Assembly (NCBI RefSeq): GCF_012222305.1
Contig: NZ_CP035730.1
Location: 682,001-746,000 of the forward strand
Source: Sulfolobus sp. S-194
GTDB lineage: Archaea; Thermoproteota; Thermoprotei_A; Sulfolobales; Sulfolobaceae
Direction of reading: 5' to 3'
DNA: 64,000 nt
The stretch's first letter is position 1, and each line of letters opens with the position of its first letter. The notes below the pieces were generated by a model. It saw only the letters and a list, made by a program, of their open reading frames with translations, was not told the origin of the DNA and did not search any database. Below are positions 36,955-46,562 of the stretch, in pieces. A program made the position numbers and the translations under genes.

Positions 36955-38211
36955 GTGAAAGTTTTGGATGAGCTAAGAGATTTGGTTGAGGATGCAATTA
37001 AGGGCTCAACAGTATTTGAGAAAAGTAAAGTTTTAACACCAGATTATATTCCTAAAAACTTACCTCACAGAGAAAAACAGATAAAGGAGTTAAGTATAAA
37101 TTTCAGAGAAATTCTATCAAATCCGGGGAGTACATCAGTTAGAGTAGTAATTTCTGGTAAGACTGGTACTGGTAAAACTGTTACAACAAAAAAGTTTGGG
37201 GAGCTTTTTAGTGCGATTGCGAAAGAAAAGGGGCTTAAAGTTGTTTATACTCATATAAATTGCCATAGACAAAGAACTCTTTATCTTATGCTAGTTGAAA
37301 TTGCAAATCAGTTAAATTTGCAGATACCTAATAGAGGTTTATCCTCGCAAGAAACCTTTAAGTTAATATATGATTACCTAGAAAAAAGAAACATTCAATT
37401 AATAATTACATTGGACGAATTTGACTATTTTGTAAGTACCTCACCAGTTGAGGATATTTATTTTCTAGTCAGAATATATGATGAACTTAACGCTTTAGTA
37501 AAACGTATTCATTACATTTTCATTTTAAGAGAACTGACTAGTTTAGCAAGCTTAGACAAGAGCATAAAAGATCATGTGATAAAGAATGTTATAGAGTTTC
37601 CTCCATATACTTCTGACGAATTATATGATATTTTAATGGATAGGATAGTAAATGAGAAAGCATTCAGAGAAGGAGCTGTCTTAGAAGAAACTGTAAGATT
37701 CATTTCAGATATTTACGGTATTGACAAAGGTGGGAGTGGTAATGCCAGGCTTGCACTTGAAACATTAGAGCTTTCTGGTAAGATTGCAGATACAGAAGGA
37801 TCATTATTAGTGACTATTGATCATGCTAAAAAGGCTAATTCAAAAATTAACCCCGAACTAAGTATAATCTTAGATACTATAAGAGACCTAGATTTACATC
37901 AACTATTAGTAGTTAAGGCTATAATGAATTTACATAAAAAGGAAGGAGATGATTTCTTCCCAATGGGGAAAGTAGAAGAAGAATATAATATTGTAGCAAA
38001 AGATTTAGGAGAAATACCTAGGAAACATACGCAAGTTTTTGAATATATAAGAAAGTTAAAATTAATGGGTTTAATAACAGCTAGGCAAAGTGGTAAAGGA
38101 ATGCGTGGTAGAACAACTCTTATATCCCTTTCAGTTCCTATATCAGAAGAATTAGATAATCTAATTAATAATGAAATAAGGGATAGACTATTACAGCAAA
38201 AGAATTATTAA
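36955..38211 (+). CDS. cdc6: Orc1/Cdc6 initiator protein (Orc1-3-like)
   Basis: A 418-residue origin-binding AAA+ protein from a GTG start. Walker A is ISGKTGTGKTVTTKKFG (near residue 65), Walker B is IITLDEFDYF (near 157), and sensor and arginine motifs are in RELTSLASL and GSGNARLALETLELSG. A C-terminal winged helix (ELDNLINNEI) closes it. In S. solfataricus the copy beside gins23/mcm is Cdc6-3, tied to oriC2. The same neighbourhood here suggests this paralogue, but I see no clear origin repeats nearby. Confidence 0.93.
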   Translation: MKVLDELRDLVEDAIKGSTVFEKSKVLTPDYIPKNLPHREKQIKELSINFREILSNPGSTSVRVVISGKTGTGKTVTTKKFGELFSAIAKEKGLKVVYTHINCHRQRTLYLMLVEIANQLNLQIPNRGLSSQETFKLIYDYLEKRNIQLIITLDEFDYFVSTSPVEDIYFLVRIYDELNALVKRIHYIFILRELTSLASLDKSIKDHVIKNVIEFPPYTSDELYDILMDRIVNEKAFREGAVLEETVRFISDIYGIDKGGSGNARLALETLELSGKIADTEGSLLVTIDHAKKANSKINPELSIILDTIRDLDLHQLLVVKAIMNLHKKEGDDFFPMGKVEEEYNIVAKDLGEIPRKHTQVFEYIRKLKLMGLITARQSGKGMRGRTTLISLSVPISEELDNLINNEIRDRLLQQKNY

Positions 38212-38450
38212 ATCCTAGTATTTTAAAAATTCTTTATATTTTATTTAAGGAAGGAGAGATAAACATAAGTAAACTAGCTAAGGAAACTAAATTAAACTAT
38301 TCTACTTTACTTAAATATATTGAAATCCTAGAACAGAAGAAACTTATTGAAGTAATAAGAGGAGATAGAAGCAAAATAGTCAGATTAAACTATGCTAATC
38401 CTAAAGTAATAATTTTAAAAAATTTGTTTGAGGAATTAGAAGATATATGA
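38190..38450 (+). CDS. Small winged-helix protein without a canonical start codon
   Basis: An open frame of 87 codons between a TAG at 38184-38186 and TGA at 38448-38450 gives LLNPSILKILYILFKEGE, ISKLAKETKLNYSTLLKYIE and LEQKKLIEVIRGDRSKIVRL, a convincing winged helix. It contains no in-frame ATG, GTG or TTG upstream of the wHTH. Translation might begin at ATT 38190, overlapping the orc1/cdc6 3' end. Its stop overlaps the moaC start (ATGA). It may be a real coupled gene or a remnant. Confidence 0.55.
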   Translation: MTAKELLNPSILKILYILFKEGEINISKLAKETKLNYSTLLKYIEILEQKKLIEVIRGDRSKIVRLNYANPKVIILKNLFEELEDI

Positions 38451-38902
38451 CTGAAGCAAAAATAATAGATATTTCATCTAAGGATGTAGTTCTAAGAGAA
38501 GCTGTGGTAGAAGGGTATATAAAATTAAGGAAAGAAACAATAGAAAAAATCAAAAATAAAGAAATAGAAAAAGGCGACGTCATCACCGTAGCTAAAACAG
38601 CTGGAATATTAGCTGCTAAAAAAACTCCAGAATTAATACCAATGTGTCATCCGATGCCATTAGAGTTTGTTGATGTTGAAATTAAAATTGAAGAGGAAGG
38701 ATTAAGAGTAATAAGTACTATTAAAGCCCATTATAAGACTGGTGTTGAAATGGAAGCACTCACTGCAACTTCAGTAGCTCTTCTTACTATTTGGGACATG
38801 GTTAAAAAGTATGAAAAAGATGAAAATGGGCAATATCCTTATACTGAGATAAAGTCAATTAGAGTTATTAATAAAATTAAGACTTACGACGATAAGAAGT
38901 AG
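38447..38902 (+). CDS. moaC: Cyclic pyranopterin monophosphate synthase
   Basis: A 151-residue molybdenum-cofactor enzyme that acts after MoaA to make cPMP. Conserved [22 protein letters not shown] and [22 protein letters not shown] (active-site region) are present. It overlaps the small winged-helix ORF by 4 bp, and its 3' end overlaps the convergent rfcL by 26 bp. Confidence 0.95.
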   Translation: MTEAKIIDISSKDVVLREAVVEGYIKLRKETIEKIKNKEIEKGDVITVAKTAGILAAKKTPELIPMCHPMPLEFVDVEIKIEEEGLRVISTIKAHYKTGVEMEALTATSVALLTIWDMVKKYEKDENGQYPYTEIKSIRVINKIKTYDDKK

Positions 38903-40199
38903 TTCTTCTTTTACCTGGTTCTTTTTTCTCCGGTTCTTCTATTTCCACTTTGCTTCCTTCGTATAATGAAGAAATTAATTTAATAACTTCTTTTTCTTTT
39001 TCGGTAAGCTCGAGTTCCTTATCTAATTTTTCTTGGTATTTTCGGTAATATATTATAAAAGTTGGTAGAAAATCATTAAGAGTTTTATCTTTTGAGGCAT
39101 GTATAACTTGGCCTATCTTTCTTAGTAATGTATCTAAAGCGTCTCTAGTTTCTTTAGTTTTTGCTAACTGTTGAATGTACTGAGGAAACTGATACTTGAC
39201 CCACTTAGCTTTATATGTAGGTTTCTTCTTCTCTAAGGAAGCAAAAGCTACACCAGGGCCCATTAGATCAAACGTATAGGATAAAAGATCCCATCCAACT
39301 AATTTAGATCTTGTTAAAAATAGTGAAGCTCTTGATAAAGCGTCATATGCTCTCCATACATCTTCTAAGTTATCATACTGTAATGGTATATTTTCATCTA
39401 ACCATTTAATTAAAAGCTCATAATCTATTTGGGTATCTGTTACTGCACTTTTAGCTTGCCAGTAATATTTAGCCCAAAATACGCTTCTTAATGCTTCAAA
39501 CGGATCTAATTCTCTATCTTTCCTCCTAACTAAATTTTTAGCCATATCCAATGTTACTCTACCATAACCTTCTGCAACTCCTTGTAACATATTTATTGCA
39601 TATCTAGCATCCCCCTCTGACTGTTCGATTATAAAATCTAATGCATCATCCTCACATGTGATCTTTTCTGCTTCACATATTTTCTTAAGTATTCTCTTTA
39701 ATGGGTATTTAGTTAACCTTTTTAATTCTATCATTTTTACAGCATTCCTTAAAGGTCTTAAGGAAGGGTCCCAAGGATCGTTAGCTGTTAAAATTATTGG
39801 GTATTTAGTTTTATTAATAAGTTCTAGAATAGCATCAATTGCACCAGCATCGGCTCTCGCATTTAAACCATCAACCTCATCCAAAAGTATTAATTTTCCC
39901 TTAATCCCGAAGATTGTTCCTGTTATAGAAGCTCGCTCAGCCATATTTCTAATATCATTTAAATTTCTTGAATCACTCGCATTCATCTCAAATAATTCGA
40001 GTTTATAATCTCTAGCTAATGCTTCAGCTAACGTTGTCTTTCCAACTCCAGGAGGTCCATAGAGCAATACCGCCTTATAATTAGGTTTTCCCTTTAACCA
40101 ACTTTCTATCCATTCCACTAGTTCTTTTTTAGCATCTTCCTCGTTCTCTACCTCATTTAGAGTTCTTGGTCTATATTTGAGAAACCATTGTAGTGGCAA
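38877..40199 (-). CDS. rfcL: Replication factor C large subunit
   Basis: A 440-residue clamp-loader subunit. AAA+ Walker A is [17 protein letters not shown] (near residue 46) and Walker B is [17 protein letters not shown]. The C-terminal tail is rich in E, K and R. With four RfcS copies it loads the PCNA heterotrimer. It starts 1 bp after rfcS, an operon arrangement standard in archaea. Confidence 0.96.
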   Translation of the reverse strand: MPLQWFLKYRPRTLNEVENEEDAKKELVEWIESWLKGKPNYKAVLLYGPPGVGKTTLAEALARDYKLELFEMNASDSRNLNDIRNMAERASITGTIFGIKGKLILLDEVDGLNARADAGAIDAILELINKTKYPIILTANDPWDPSLRPLRNAVKMIELKRLTKYPLKRILKKICEAEKITCEDDALDFIIEQSEGDARYAINMLQGVAEGYGRVTLDMAKNLVRRKDRELDPFEALRSVFWAKYYWQAKSAVTDTQIDYELLIKWLDENIPLQYDNLEDVWRAYDALSRASLFLTRSKLVGWDLLSYTFDLMGPGVAFASLEKKKPTYKAKWVKYQFPQYIQQLAKTKETRDALDTLLRKIGQVIHASKDKTLNDFLPTFIIYYRKYQEKLDKELELTEKEKEVIKLISSLYEGSKVEIEEPEKKEPGKRRTTSYRRKS

Positions 40200-40200
40200 T

Positions 40201-41184
40201 TTACTTCCCTTTTAAGTACTTTTCCCCGTAAACAGCTAGTTTAGCTAGAAGAGCATTTAGTTGGATCTCATCATCTGCTCCTTCCATTATTCTATATTCT
40301 ACTTCTCCAATATAATCTACTAATAATACTTTCAAATCATCTGGGATATTTATTTCGTTCCCTGTAACTTCTCTGTGTATTTGTTTTATAATATCTTCCC
40401 CTGACAATCCATAATTTACTAATAAATCTCTTAGCTTCTCTCTAGCCTTAAGGAAATTTCCTTGTAGTGCCAACGTAATCATTTCTCTTATTTCTTTTGG
40501 CTGTGCAAGTCCAAGAACTTTATATACAGCTTCTACAGTTACCTTACCATATACTGATGAAGCTTGAAGTATATTTATTGCTTTTCTCATGTCTCCTTGA
40601 GTTATATCATAAATTGTTTCAAGGGCTTTCTGATCATACTCTACTTTCTCGTTTTTAGCTATATATGCAAGCCTAGCTACTACATCTTCTTTCTTTAACG
40701 GATAAAACCTAAAAAGTGCTGTTCTTGATTGTATAGGTTCGATGATTTTACTAAGATAATTACATGCTAAAATGAAACGGGTTGTTTCTGTGTATAATTC
40801 CATAGTTCTCCTTAAAGCTTGTTGGGCATCAGCGGTCATGTTGTCTGCTTCATCAAGTAATACCACCTTAAATGGCACGTTTCCTCCAGCTACTGTTCTA
40901 GCAAATTCTTTAACTTTATTCCTTATAACATCTATTCCTCTTTCATCGCTTGCATTTAGCTCGAGGAAATATTGCCTATAATTGTCGCCATATAAATCAT
41001 GAACTAAGGCTAAGGCAGCTGTAGTTTTTCCCGTTCCAGGAGGACCCGCGAAAAGTAAATGAGGCATATTCTTATCTTTGACGAATCTTTTTAATCTTTC
41101 TACGATATCCTTTTGATTAACTATATCATCAAGGCTTCTAGGCCTATATTTTTCAGCCCAAAGTATTTCCTCCTCAAGTGACAT
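40201..41184 (-). CDS. rfcS: Replication factor C small subunit
   Basis: A 327-residue clamp-loader ATPase. Box II is [16 protein letters not shown], Walker A is [18 protein letters not shown], and Walker B is [20 protein letters not shown]. The arginine-finger motif is [10 protein letters not shown] (SRT rather than the common SRC). It is placed directly before rfcL. Confidence 0.97.
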   Translation of the reverse strand: MSLEEEILWAEKYRPRSLDDIVNQKDIVERLKRFVKDKNMPHLLFAGPPGTGKTTAALALVHDLYGDNYRQYFLELNASDERGIDVIRNKVKEFARTVAGGNVPFKVVLLDEADNMTADAQQALRRTMELYTETTRFILACNYLSKIIEPIQSRTALFRFYPLKKEDVVARLAYIAKNEKVEYDQKALETIYDITQGDMRKAINILQASSVYGKVTVEAVYKVLGLAQPKEIREMITLALQGNFLKAREKLRDLLVNYGLSGEDIIKQIHREVTGNEINIPDDLKVLLVDYIGEVEYRIMEGADDEIQLNALLAKLAVYGEKYLKGK

Positions 41185-41230
41185 GAAATTTACCCTTACA
41201 TATATTATTCTAAAAAGATAGTTAAAAGGG

Positions 41231-41680
41231 CTATCTCCTTTTATATTTACCCATAATTACTCCTTGATCAATTATATGTCCTTTCATTAAATTCTTAAGC
41301 TCGTCTGCATTTATTCTTGATCGCTCGGGCAGTTCTATATCAAGAGCATAAACATAAAAATAATATCTATGAGGTGGATGGGTTCTAGGAGGGCATGGTC
41401 CTCCATAACCTATTTTTCCAAAATCGTTTTCACCCTGAATACCAAGTTCAGTTTTTTCAACTTTTTTTACATTTTCTGGTAATTTTGTTCCTTTTATATT
41501 ATATATAACCCAATGTATAAAAGTACCTCCAGGTGCATCTGGATCTTCAACTATTAAGGCGTAGCTTTTTGCATTTTGAACATTATCCCACTCTATCTCT
41601 GGAGATATATCCTCTCCATCACAGGTGTATCTTACTGGGATAAAATCTTCATTTTTAAAAGCTGAGGACTTTACATTCAT
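41231..41680 (-). CDS. PEBP/YbhB-type phosphatidylethanolamine-binding-like protein
   Basis: A 149-residue PEBP-family protein. The ligand-pocket motifs EDPDAPGGTFIHWVIYNI and GGPCPPRTHPPHRYYFYVYAL are complete. No signal peptide is present, so it is cytoplasmic. Bacterial and archaeal members (YbhB/YbcL) have no settled role; protease inhibition has been proposed. It is followed by an A+T-rich gap and then rfcS. Confidence 0.93.
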   Translation of the reverse strand: MNVKSSAFKNEDFIPVRYTCDGEDISPEIEWDNVQNAKSYALIVEDPDAPGGTFIHWVIYNIKGTKLPENVKKVEKTELGIQGENDFGKIGYGGPCPPRTHPPHRYYFYVYALDIELPERSRINADELKNLMKGHIIDQGVIMGKYKRR

Positions 41681-41712
41681 AATTATAAATTCCTAAAAAG
41701 GAATAAAAACTT

Positions 41713-42336
41713 TTAGATTTTTCTTTGAGGATAATATTCTTTTTCCTCATGTCCACTTTTAGTTATTTTACTCACTATTACTCCGGTACCTGTGTAGGGA
41801 TCTCTTTTTATAGATGAGAAAATTGCTCTTCTAGCTAAATCAGCAGCTTCATCTAATGTCATATCGGGCCTATATTCATCTTCAATTATACCTATAGCTT
41901 CTACAGAACCAGAACCTGTCGCAGTGTAGTCTTCTTCTGTTATATCGCCTACATAATCAAGATTGTATAATCTTGGTTGCTCATCTACCCCACCTAATAA
42001 TATTTGAACTATGTAAGGAAGATACTTAGAAAAGGATAACATATTAGCCAAATATGTAGCTAGTGATTTGATTGTAATAGGTCTCATTCCCGTTATCAGA
42101 TTATAATGATATATGTTCTTTAGCAAATCGTATATAAACTGTAAATCTGCTACACTACCAGCTGTGGTAATACCTATATTTGGTGCAATATAGAGAACTT
42201 TTCTTACATACTTATGTGCCACATACATTCCAGCACTTGCTCTTCTATCAGCAGCTAATACTACTCCATCTTTTACTTTTATTCCTACTGTGGTAGTCCC
42301 AGATTTTAAAATCTTTAACTTATTATTAGTCTCCAT
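41713..42336 (-). CDS. psmB: Proteasome beta subunit (catalytic)
   Basis: The mature chain should start at the threonine of [21 protein letters not shown] after a short propeptide [13 protein letters not shown]. Thr1, Asp17 and Lys33 are all present, so the subunit is catalytically competent. I place the start at the ATG 42336; an upstream in-frame ATG at 42396 would add 20 hydrophobic residues that overlap the amidase gene. Sulfolobus encodes two beta subunits, and this one keeps the full active site. Confidence 0.95.
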   Translation of the reverse strand: METNNKLKILKSGTTTVGIKVKDGVVLAADRRASAGMYVAHKYVRKVLYIAPNIGITTAGSVADLQFIYDLLKNIYHYNLITGMRPITIKSLATYLANMLSFSKYLPYIVQILLGGVDEQPRLYNLDYVGDITEEDYTATGSGSVEAIGIIEDEYRPDMTLDEAADLARRAIFSSIKRDPYTGTGVIVSKITKSGHEEKEYYPQRKI

Positions 42337-42355
42337 CACAACAAATTGTGTAAAA

Positions 42356-43546
42356 CTACTTAATAAAACCAACAATTCCCATAATTTCCTCAGCAATATC
42401 TAAAACATTTCCATCTTTATAGGGTTCTCCACTAATCATTAACCCAACAGGTAAATCATTTAGCTTAGTTACTGGAATTGAGATTGATGGGGCTCCTAAA
42501 GTATTAAATATTTCGGTATTAGCAATTAAAGAATCCCTATATTTTAGTTCATTCCCTATTACGTCCTGAATCCTAGGTGCAACAATTCTTGTTGTAGGTG
42601 AGATTAATGCATCTATTTTTTTAAAGATAGAGAAGTATTCCTCTAACAATACTTTTCTTATTCTTAAAGAGTTAACGTAATCTATAGCTGAAATTTTGAA
42701 GCCCTCTTCAATTAATTTTCTAACATCAGACGAATATAACTCTTTATATTTATCGTAATATTTCATATGGTAGGATGAAGCTTCTGCTAAAGCAATAGTT
42801 TTTCTTACAATTCTAGAATATTTAATCAATAATTCATTCTCTACCTCTACTAAATCAAAATAGGATGAAAGTTTATTTATCACTGTTTCTAAGGCTTTAG
42901 AAGTTTCGTAATCTCCGAATAGGAATAATCCCAGCGTAGGTCTTCTCTTAGAGTACGATATAAAAGGAATTTTATTTTCAGCAAGAGCTTCAATAGTTCT
43001 TCTTATTAACGGGATATTTTTTGCCAAGAAACCTATAGTATCAAATGTCCAACTAAAAGGAATCACCCCATCAGTGGGTATAATTCCGTAGGTTGGCTTA
43101 AAACCTATAACGCCACATAATGAAGCAGGAATTCTTACAGATCCTCCAGTATCTGTTCCTATACCAACATCAACTAAACCTAATGCTACTGCTATTGCTG
43201 ATCCTCCACTAGATCCTCCACTTATTCTCTCTGGATCATAGGGATTTTTTGCTGGTCCAATTAAAGAAGAGGTATTAGTAGCACCTAGCGCAAATTCGTG
43301 AGTATTAGTTTTTCCTATTATCTTTCCTCCTTCAGCTAATATTTTATCAACAACATATGCGTTCTCATTAGGTGTGAAATCTTTTAATATTTTTGAACCC
43401 GCAGTTGTTCTTACTCCTTTAGTTAAAATAACATCCTTTATTCCGAATTTTAGGTCTCTTAGTTTACCTTTATCCCTATATTTCATTCTGCTGATTGTGA
43501 TGAAAATATTGTATTTTGAATTTAATTCTTCTAATTTCATCTTCAC
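42356..43546 (-). CDS. Amidase-signature family hydrolase
   Basis: A 396-residue amidase. The Ser-cisSer-Lys triad is visible: Lys in [13 protein letters not shown] (near 37), [16 protein letters not shown] (near 109-124) and [15 protein letters not shown] (near 133). It could be a general amidase or a GatA-like protein; no gatB or gatC lies nearby, so an independent amidase is favoured. It ends 19 bp before the psmB start. Confidence 0.9.
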   Translation of the reverse strand: MKMKLEELNSKYNIFITISRMKYRDKGKLRDLKFGIKDVILTKGVRTTAGSKILKDFTPNENAYVVDKILAEGGKIIGKTNTHEFALGATNTSSLIGPAKNPYDPERISGGSSGGSAIAVALGLVDVGIGTDTGGSVRIPASLCGVIGFKPTYGIIPTDGVIPFSWTFDTIGFLAKNIPLIRRTIEALAENKIPFISYSKRRPTLGLFLFGDYETSKALETVINKLSSYFDLVEVENELLIKYSRIVRKTIALAEASSYHMKYYDKYKELYSSDVRKLIEEGFKISAIDYVNSLRIRKVLLEEYFSIFKKIDALISPTTRIVAPRIQDVIGNELKYRDSLIANTEIFNTLGAPSISIPVTKLNDLPVGLMISGEPYKDGNVLDIAEEIMGIVGFIK

Positions 43547-43563
43547 TCACGCAGAATAATGGT

Positions 43564-43998
43564 TCATTGAGTCTTTCTAAGATGTAATCTTCTAAGTTCA
43601 TCAAGGATAACCTTTATAAAATTTTCCAATTCCCCCCTATTAACGTTTCTTTCTCTAGCAATTTCAAAGACTATTTCCTCAACTCTTTCATAACTTTTAT
43701 ACTCTTCATTTAGTTTCCTCCAGGGTATTCCTCTCAATACACTAGAAAATTTTTCGTTAAAAGATAGTTTTTTTAATAACATTAAACAAGCTATTATAGG
43801 ATATCCTACATAATTTCGATAAACAGTACCATTATCATCACTATTAACGAAATCTCCTCTGACGACGACTTTATAAATTCTATCACCTTCTGAGGAAATC
43901 ACTTCACATTCATTCTCATTAATAACTTTAACTCTACCATCAGCTATAGCACCCAAAGCTTCAAGTACTTTTATTCGTGGAGGATTTTTTAAGTACAT
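43564..43998 (-). CDS. Conserved Sulfolobales protein of unknown function
   Basis: A 144-residue protein starting LKNPPRIKVLEALGAIADGRV, followed by a beta-rich section (CEVISSEGDRIYKVVVRGD) and a helical C-terminus (RVEEIVFEIARERNVNRGELE). It looks like a compact regulatory or nucleic-acid-related protein, but I recognise no family. It lies 17 bp upstream of the amidase and is divergent from the acryloyl-CoA reductase gene. Confidence 0.7.
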   Translation of the reverse strand: MYLKNPPRIKVLEALGAIADGRVKVINENECEVISSEGDRIYKVVVRGDFVNSDDNGTVYRNYVGYPIIACLMLLKKLSFNEKFSSVLRGIPWRKLNEEYKSYERVEEIVFEIARERNVNRGELENFIKVILDELRRLHLRKTQ

Positions 43999-44038
43999 AA
44001 TTATAAAATCGAGCCTAAGGTAATAAGCTAATAAAAAA

Positions 44039-44059
44039 TTTATACTATTTAAACAGTAT
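44039..44059 (+). promoter_or_regulatory. TATA box and palindrome upstream of the acryloyl-CoA reductase gene
   Basis: TTTATA at 44039-44044 lies about 27 bp before the ATG at 44069, right for a leaderless start. An 18-bp palindrome ATACTATTTAAACAGTAT (44042-44059; one mismatched pair) overlaps its end and covers the region up to the start site, the usual place for a repressor operator. Confidence 0.5.
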
Positions 44060-44068
44060 AAGCAATAA

Positions 44069-45073
44069 ATGAAAGCAATCGTAGTTCCAGGACCTAAGCA
44101 AGGGTATAAACTTGAAGAGTTACCTGATCCTAAGCCGGGAAAAGATGAAGTAATAATTAGGGTAGACAGAGCCGCACTTTGTTATAGAGATTTGCTTCAA
44201 CTACAAGGATATTATCCAAGAATGAAATACCCAGTTGTACTAGGGCATGAAGTTGTAGGAACCATAGAAGAAGTTGGAGAAAATGTAAAGGGATTTGAAG
44301 TAGGTGATAAAGTAATTTCTTTATTATATGCCCCAGATGGTACATGCGAATATTGCCAAATAGGTGAGGAAGCGTATTGTCATCATAGGCTAGGCTATTC
44401 AGAAGAGTTAGATGGTTTTTTTGCAGAGAAAGCTAAAATTAAAGTAACTAGCTTAGTAAAGGTTCCTAAAGGTACCCCAGATGAGGGAGCAGTACTTGTA
44501 CCTTGTGTAACCGGTATGATATATAGAGGTATAAGGAGATCTGGTGGGGTACGTAAAGGGGAGTTAGTGTTAGTTACTGGTGCCAGTGGTGGAGTAGGAA
44601 TACATGCAATTCAGGTTGCTAAAGCCTTAGGTGCTAAAGTGATAGGAGTAACTACATCAGAGGAAAAAGCAAAGATAATTAAACAATATGCGGATTATGT
44701 CATTGTAGGTACAAAGTTTTCTGAAGAGGCAAAGAAGATAGGTGATGTTACTTTAGTTATTGACACTGTAGGTACCCCTACTTTCGATGAAAGCTTAAAA
44801 TCATTGTGGATGGGTGGAAGAATTGTTCAAATAGGTAATGTAGATCCTTCTCAAATCTATAATTTAAGATTAGGTTACATAATATTAAAAGATTTGAAGA
44901 TAGTTGGCCATGCTTCAGCTACCAAAAAAGATGCTGAAGATACACTAAAAATAACACAAGAAGGGAAAATTAAACCAGTTATTGCAGGAACGGTTAGTCT
45001 TGAAAATATTGATGAAGGTTATAAAATGATAAAGGATAAGAATAAAATAGGCAAAGTCTTAGTAAAACCATAA
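44069..45073 (+). CDS. acr: Acryloyl-CoA reductase (zinc-type MDR)
   Basis: A 334-residue medium-chain dehydrogenase/reductase. GHEVVGTIEEVGENVKGFEVGDKV is near residue 58, a structural zinc set lies around CEYCQIGEEAYCHH, and the NADPH motif is VTGASGGVGIHAIQVAK. I recall S. tokodaii ST0480 as nearly identical and shown to reduce acryloyl-CoA to propionyl-CoA in the 3-hydroxypropionate/4-hydroxybutyrate carbon-fixation cycle. It stands alone with its own promoter. By sequence only it would be a generic MDR. Confidence 0.88.
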   Translation: MKAIVVPGPKQGYKLEELPDPKPGKDEVIIRVDRAALCYRDLLQLQGYYPRMKYPVVLGHEVVGTIEEVGENVKGFEVGDKVISLLYAPDGTCEYCQIGEEAYCHHRLGYSEELDGFFAEKAKIKVTSLVKVPKGTPDEGAVLVPCVTGMIYRGIRRSGGVRKGELVLVTGASGGVGIHAIQVAKALGAKVIGVTTSEEKAKIIKQYADYVIVGTKFSEEAKKIGDVTLVIDTVGTPTFDESLKSLWMGGRIVQIGNVDPSQIYNLRLGYIILKDLKIVGHASATKKDAEDTLKITQEGKIKPVIAGTVSLENIDEGYKMIKDKNKIGKVLVKP

Positions 45074-45098
45074 AATTTTAATTGAATATGATACTACT

Positions 45099-45710
45099 GT
45101 GAAGTTAAAATTTTCCTCTATTGAAATAAAAAGCGATCTACTCCCACATAATGAGAATGATGTAAATCAGTATAAGGAAATAGCTAGTTATGTTTTAGAT
45201 GCAATTTCAGAAAATTATTATCTTGATATGGAGATAGACGATAAAATCCTTTATTTTTCCACAATATTTACTACTAAATTAATTGAGGGAATAGTTGATA
45301 ATATTTATTCATACGCTTATAGTCGTAAAGGTGCCAAATACTTGTCAGGAGATATCTCTATGAGTATAAGTGAAGCTATAACTTATGCTACTTTCAATAT
45401 TTTATATGATGTTAAATTTACTAATATTATTCCTTTTAGAAGTGTAAAATATCTTGGAGCAATAGCTGATGCTATGATCGATCTAACTAGAGAAGAAAAG
45501 CTTAGGAAAAGCATAGGGGCTGGAGGTGGCCTATTATTTATTAATATAAGATCTTCGATGAATCCGAGAACATATTATATACTAGATAAAATAGCTAAAA
45601 GCCTAATGAATATAGAGATTGTTAGGTATCCTAATAATTATGGAGTATTGTCACTTATAACTAGAGAAGACGAAAACCTAAAAGAAACTTTCATCTATAT
45701 AAAACCGTGA
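45099..45710 (+). CDS. Protein of unknown function
   Basis: 203 residues from a GTG start. An acidic N-terminal half (LLPHNENDVNQYKEIASYVLDAI) is followed by a segment KYLGAIADAMIDLTREEKLR and GAGGGLLFINIRSSMNP, then a beta-rich C-terminus. There is no signal peptide or membrane helix. I recognise no family. It is followed 5 bp later by another unknown gene, so they probably form a two-gene unit downstream of acr. Confidence 0.65.
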   Translation: MKLKFSSIEIKSDLLPHNENDVNQYKEIASYVLDAISENYYLDMEIDDKILYFSTIFTTKLIEGIVDNIYSYAYSRKGAKYLSGDISMSISEAITYATFNILYDVKFTNIIPFRSVKYLGAIADAMIDLTREEKLRKSIGAGGGLLFINIRSSMNPRTYYILDKIAKSLMNIEIVRYPNNYGVLSLITREDENLKETFIYIKP

Positions 45711-45715
45711 TATAA

Positions 45716-46189
45716 ATGGATTGTGAAAAAATCTCCCTAGCACTTATATATTTATGGATAGGAGAATCGAATGAGGCTAAAGATATTGCAAAAAATTGTA
45801 TAGAAACTCTTAGAGATTCTATAACGGGCATAAGGGAAAAGATTAAAGGAGTAAAGATTAAGGTTGAAGAGGAATATCTTTTGCCATACTACCTTAGAAA
45901 TGAAGGGATAAATGACGATGAGCTTGTGAAATTAGGATTGTATGAATTAGCAAAAAGAATTCAATTATTTTCTGGAGATTTAAAAAGCAAGGAGTATAAT
46001 GGTATAAAATATAGTATTATTAACAGTGGCTATAAAGTTGTAATAAAGGGATTTTGTAAAGATTGTAATGGATATAAATTTAAGGAATTAAAAAATGGTT
46101 TTATAGTTCAATTAGATGGATTAATTTATGGAGAGATTATAGGGAATATTAGAGAAGAGGATGTGATAAAAGAAATGGAATCCTTATAG
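45716..46189 (+). CDS. Protein of unknown function with CxxC motif
   Basis: A 157-residue protein. The N-terminal half is helical (LIYLWIGESNEAKDIAKNCIETL, TPR-like). A C-terminal domain has CKDCNG near residue 118 and a beta-rich ending. The lone CxxC could bind metal or form a disulfide. It is in the same unit as the preceding gene; family unknown. The 156-bp spacer that follows shows nothing else before the tRNA. Confidence 0.62.
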   Translation: MDCEKISLALIYLWIGESNEAKDIAKNCIETLRDSITGIREKIKGVKIKVEEEYLLPYYLRNEGINDDELVKLGLYELAKRIQLFSGDLKSKEYNGIKYSIINSGYKVVIKGFCKDCNGYKFKELKNGFIVQLDGLIYGEIIGNIREEDVIKEMESL

Positions 46190-46345
46190 TTAAACAATTA
46201 TCTAGTGTCGTTATTTGGGTTAAATCATGGAAATAATCACAAAATAGTAGTTGATATATAAAATTATTTTTAATTTTTTAGAAAAATAACATTACCATAG
46301 TTTTTGAAATAAATTAGTTAGTCAACAGCAGTGGGTTTAAATTAA

Positions 46346-46449
46346 TGCGGGGGGTGGGACTTGAACCCACGCAGGCCTACGCCAGCGGAGCCTCAGTTTG
46401 GGCCCCCTTTAAGGGACCGCCCCCTTTGACCTTGCTCGGGCACCCCCGC
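46346..46449 (-). tRNA. tRNA-Leu(GAG) with 19-nt intron in the anticodon stem
   Basis: Acceptor GCGGGGG/CCCCCGC, T stem GTGGG/CCCAC, long variable arm, all stems paired. The mature anticodon arm GCGGA-CTGAGGC-TCCGC is obtained only if 19 nt (46416-46398) are removed between positions 30 and 31, a non-canonical intron site. Anticodon GAG is at 46394-46392. The intron folds with the flanking GG as GGTCCCT/AGGGGGCC. This tRNA reads CTT and CTC codons. CCA is not encoded. Confidence 0.92.
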
Positions 46450-46562
46450 ACAAACATTTATAATAATTTATTAGTACTAAAAAACGTTTTCTTTAACCAA
46501 AGACCTAAATTAACGTAGCAAGCTTTATTAGGTTAATCAAGTAACTTATATATCGATAAGGG

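Noticed and set aside
42337..42396. N-terminal 20-residue extension of proteasome beta
   Set aside because: The extension overlaps the amidase gene and would make an atypical propeptide. The ATG at 42336 gives the usual short propeptide before Thr1.
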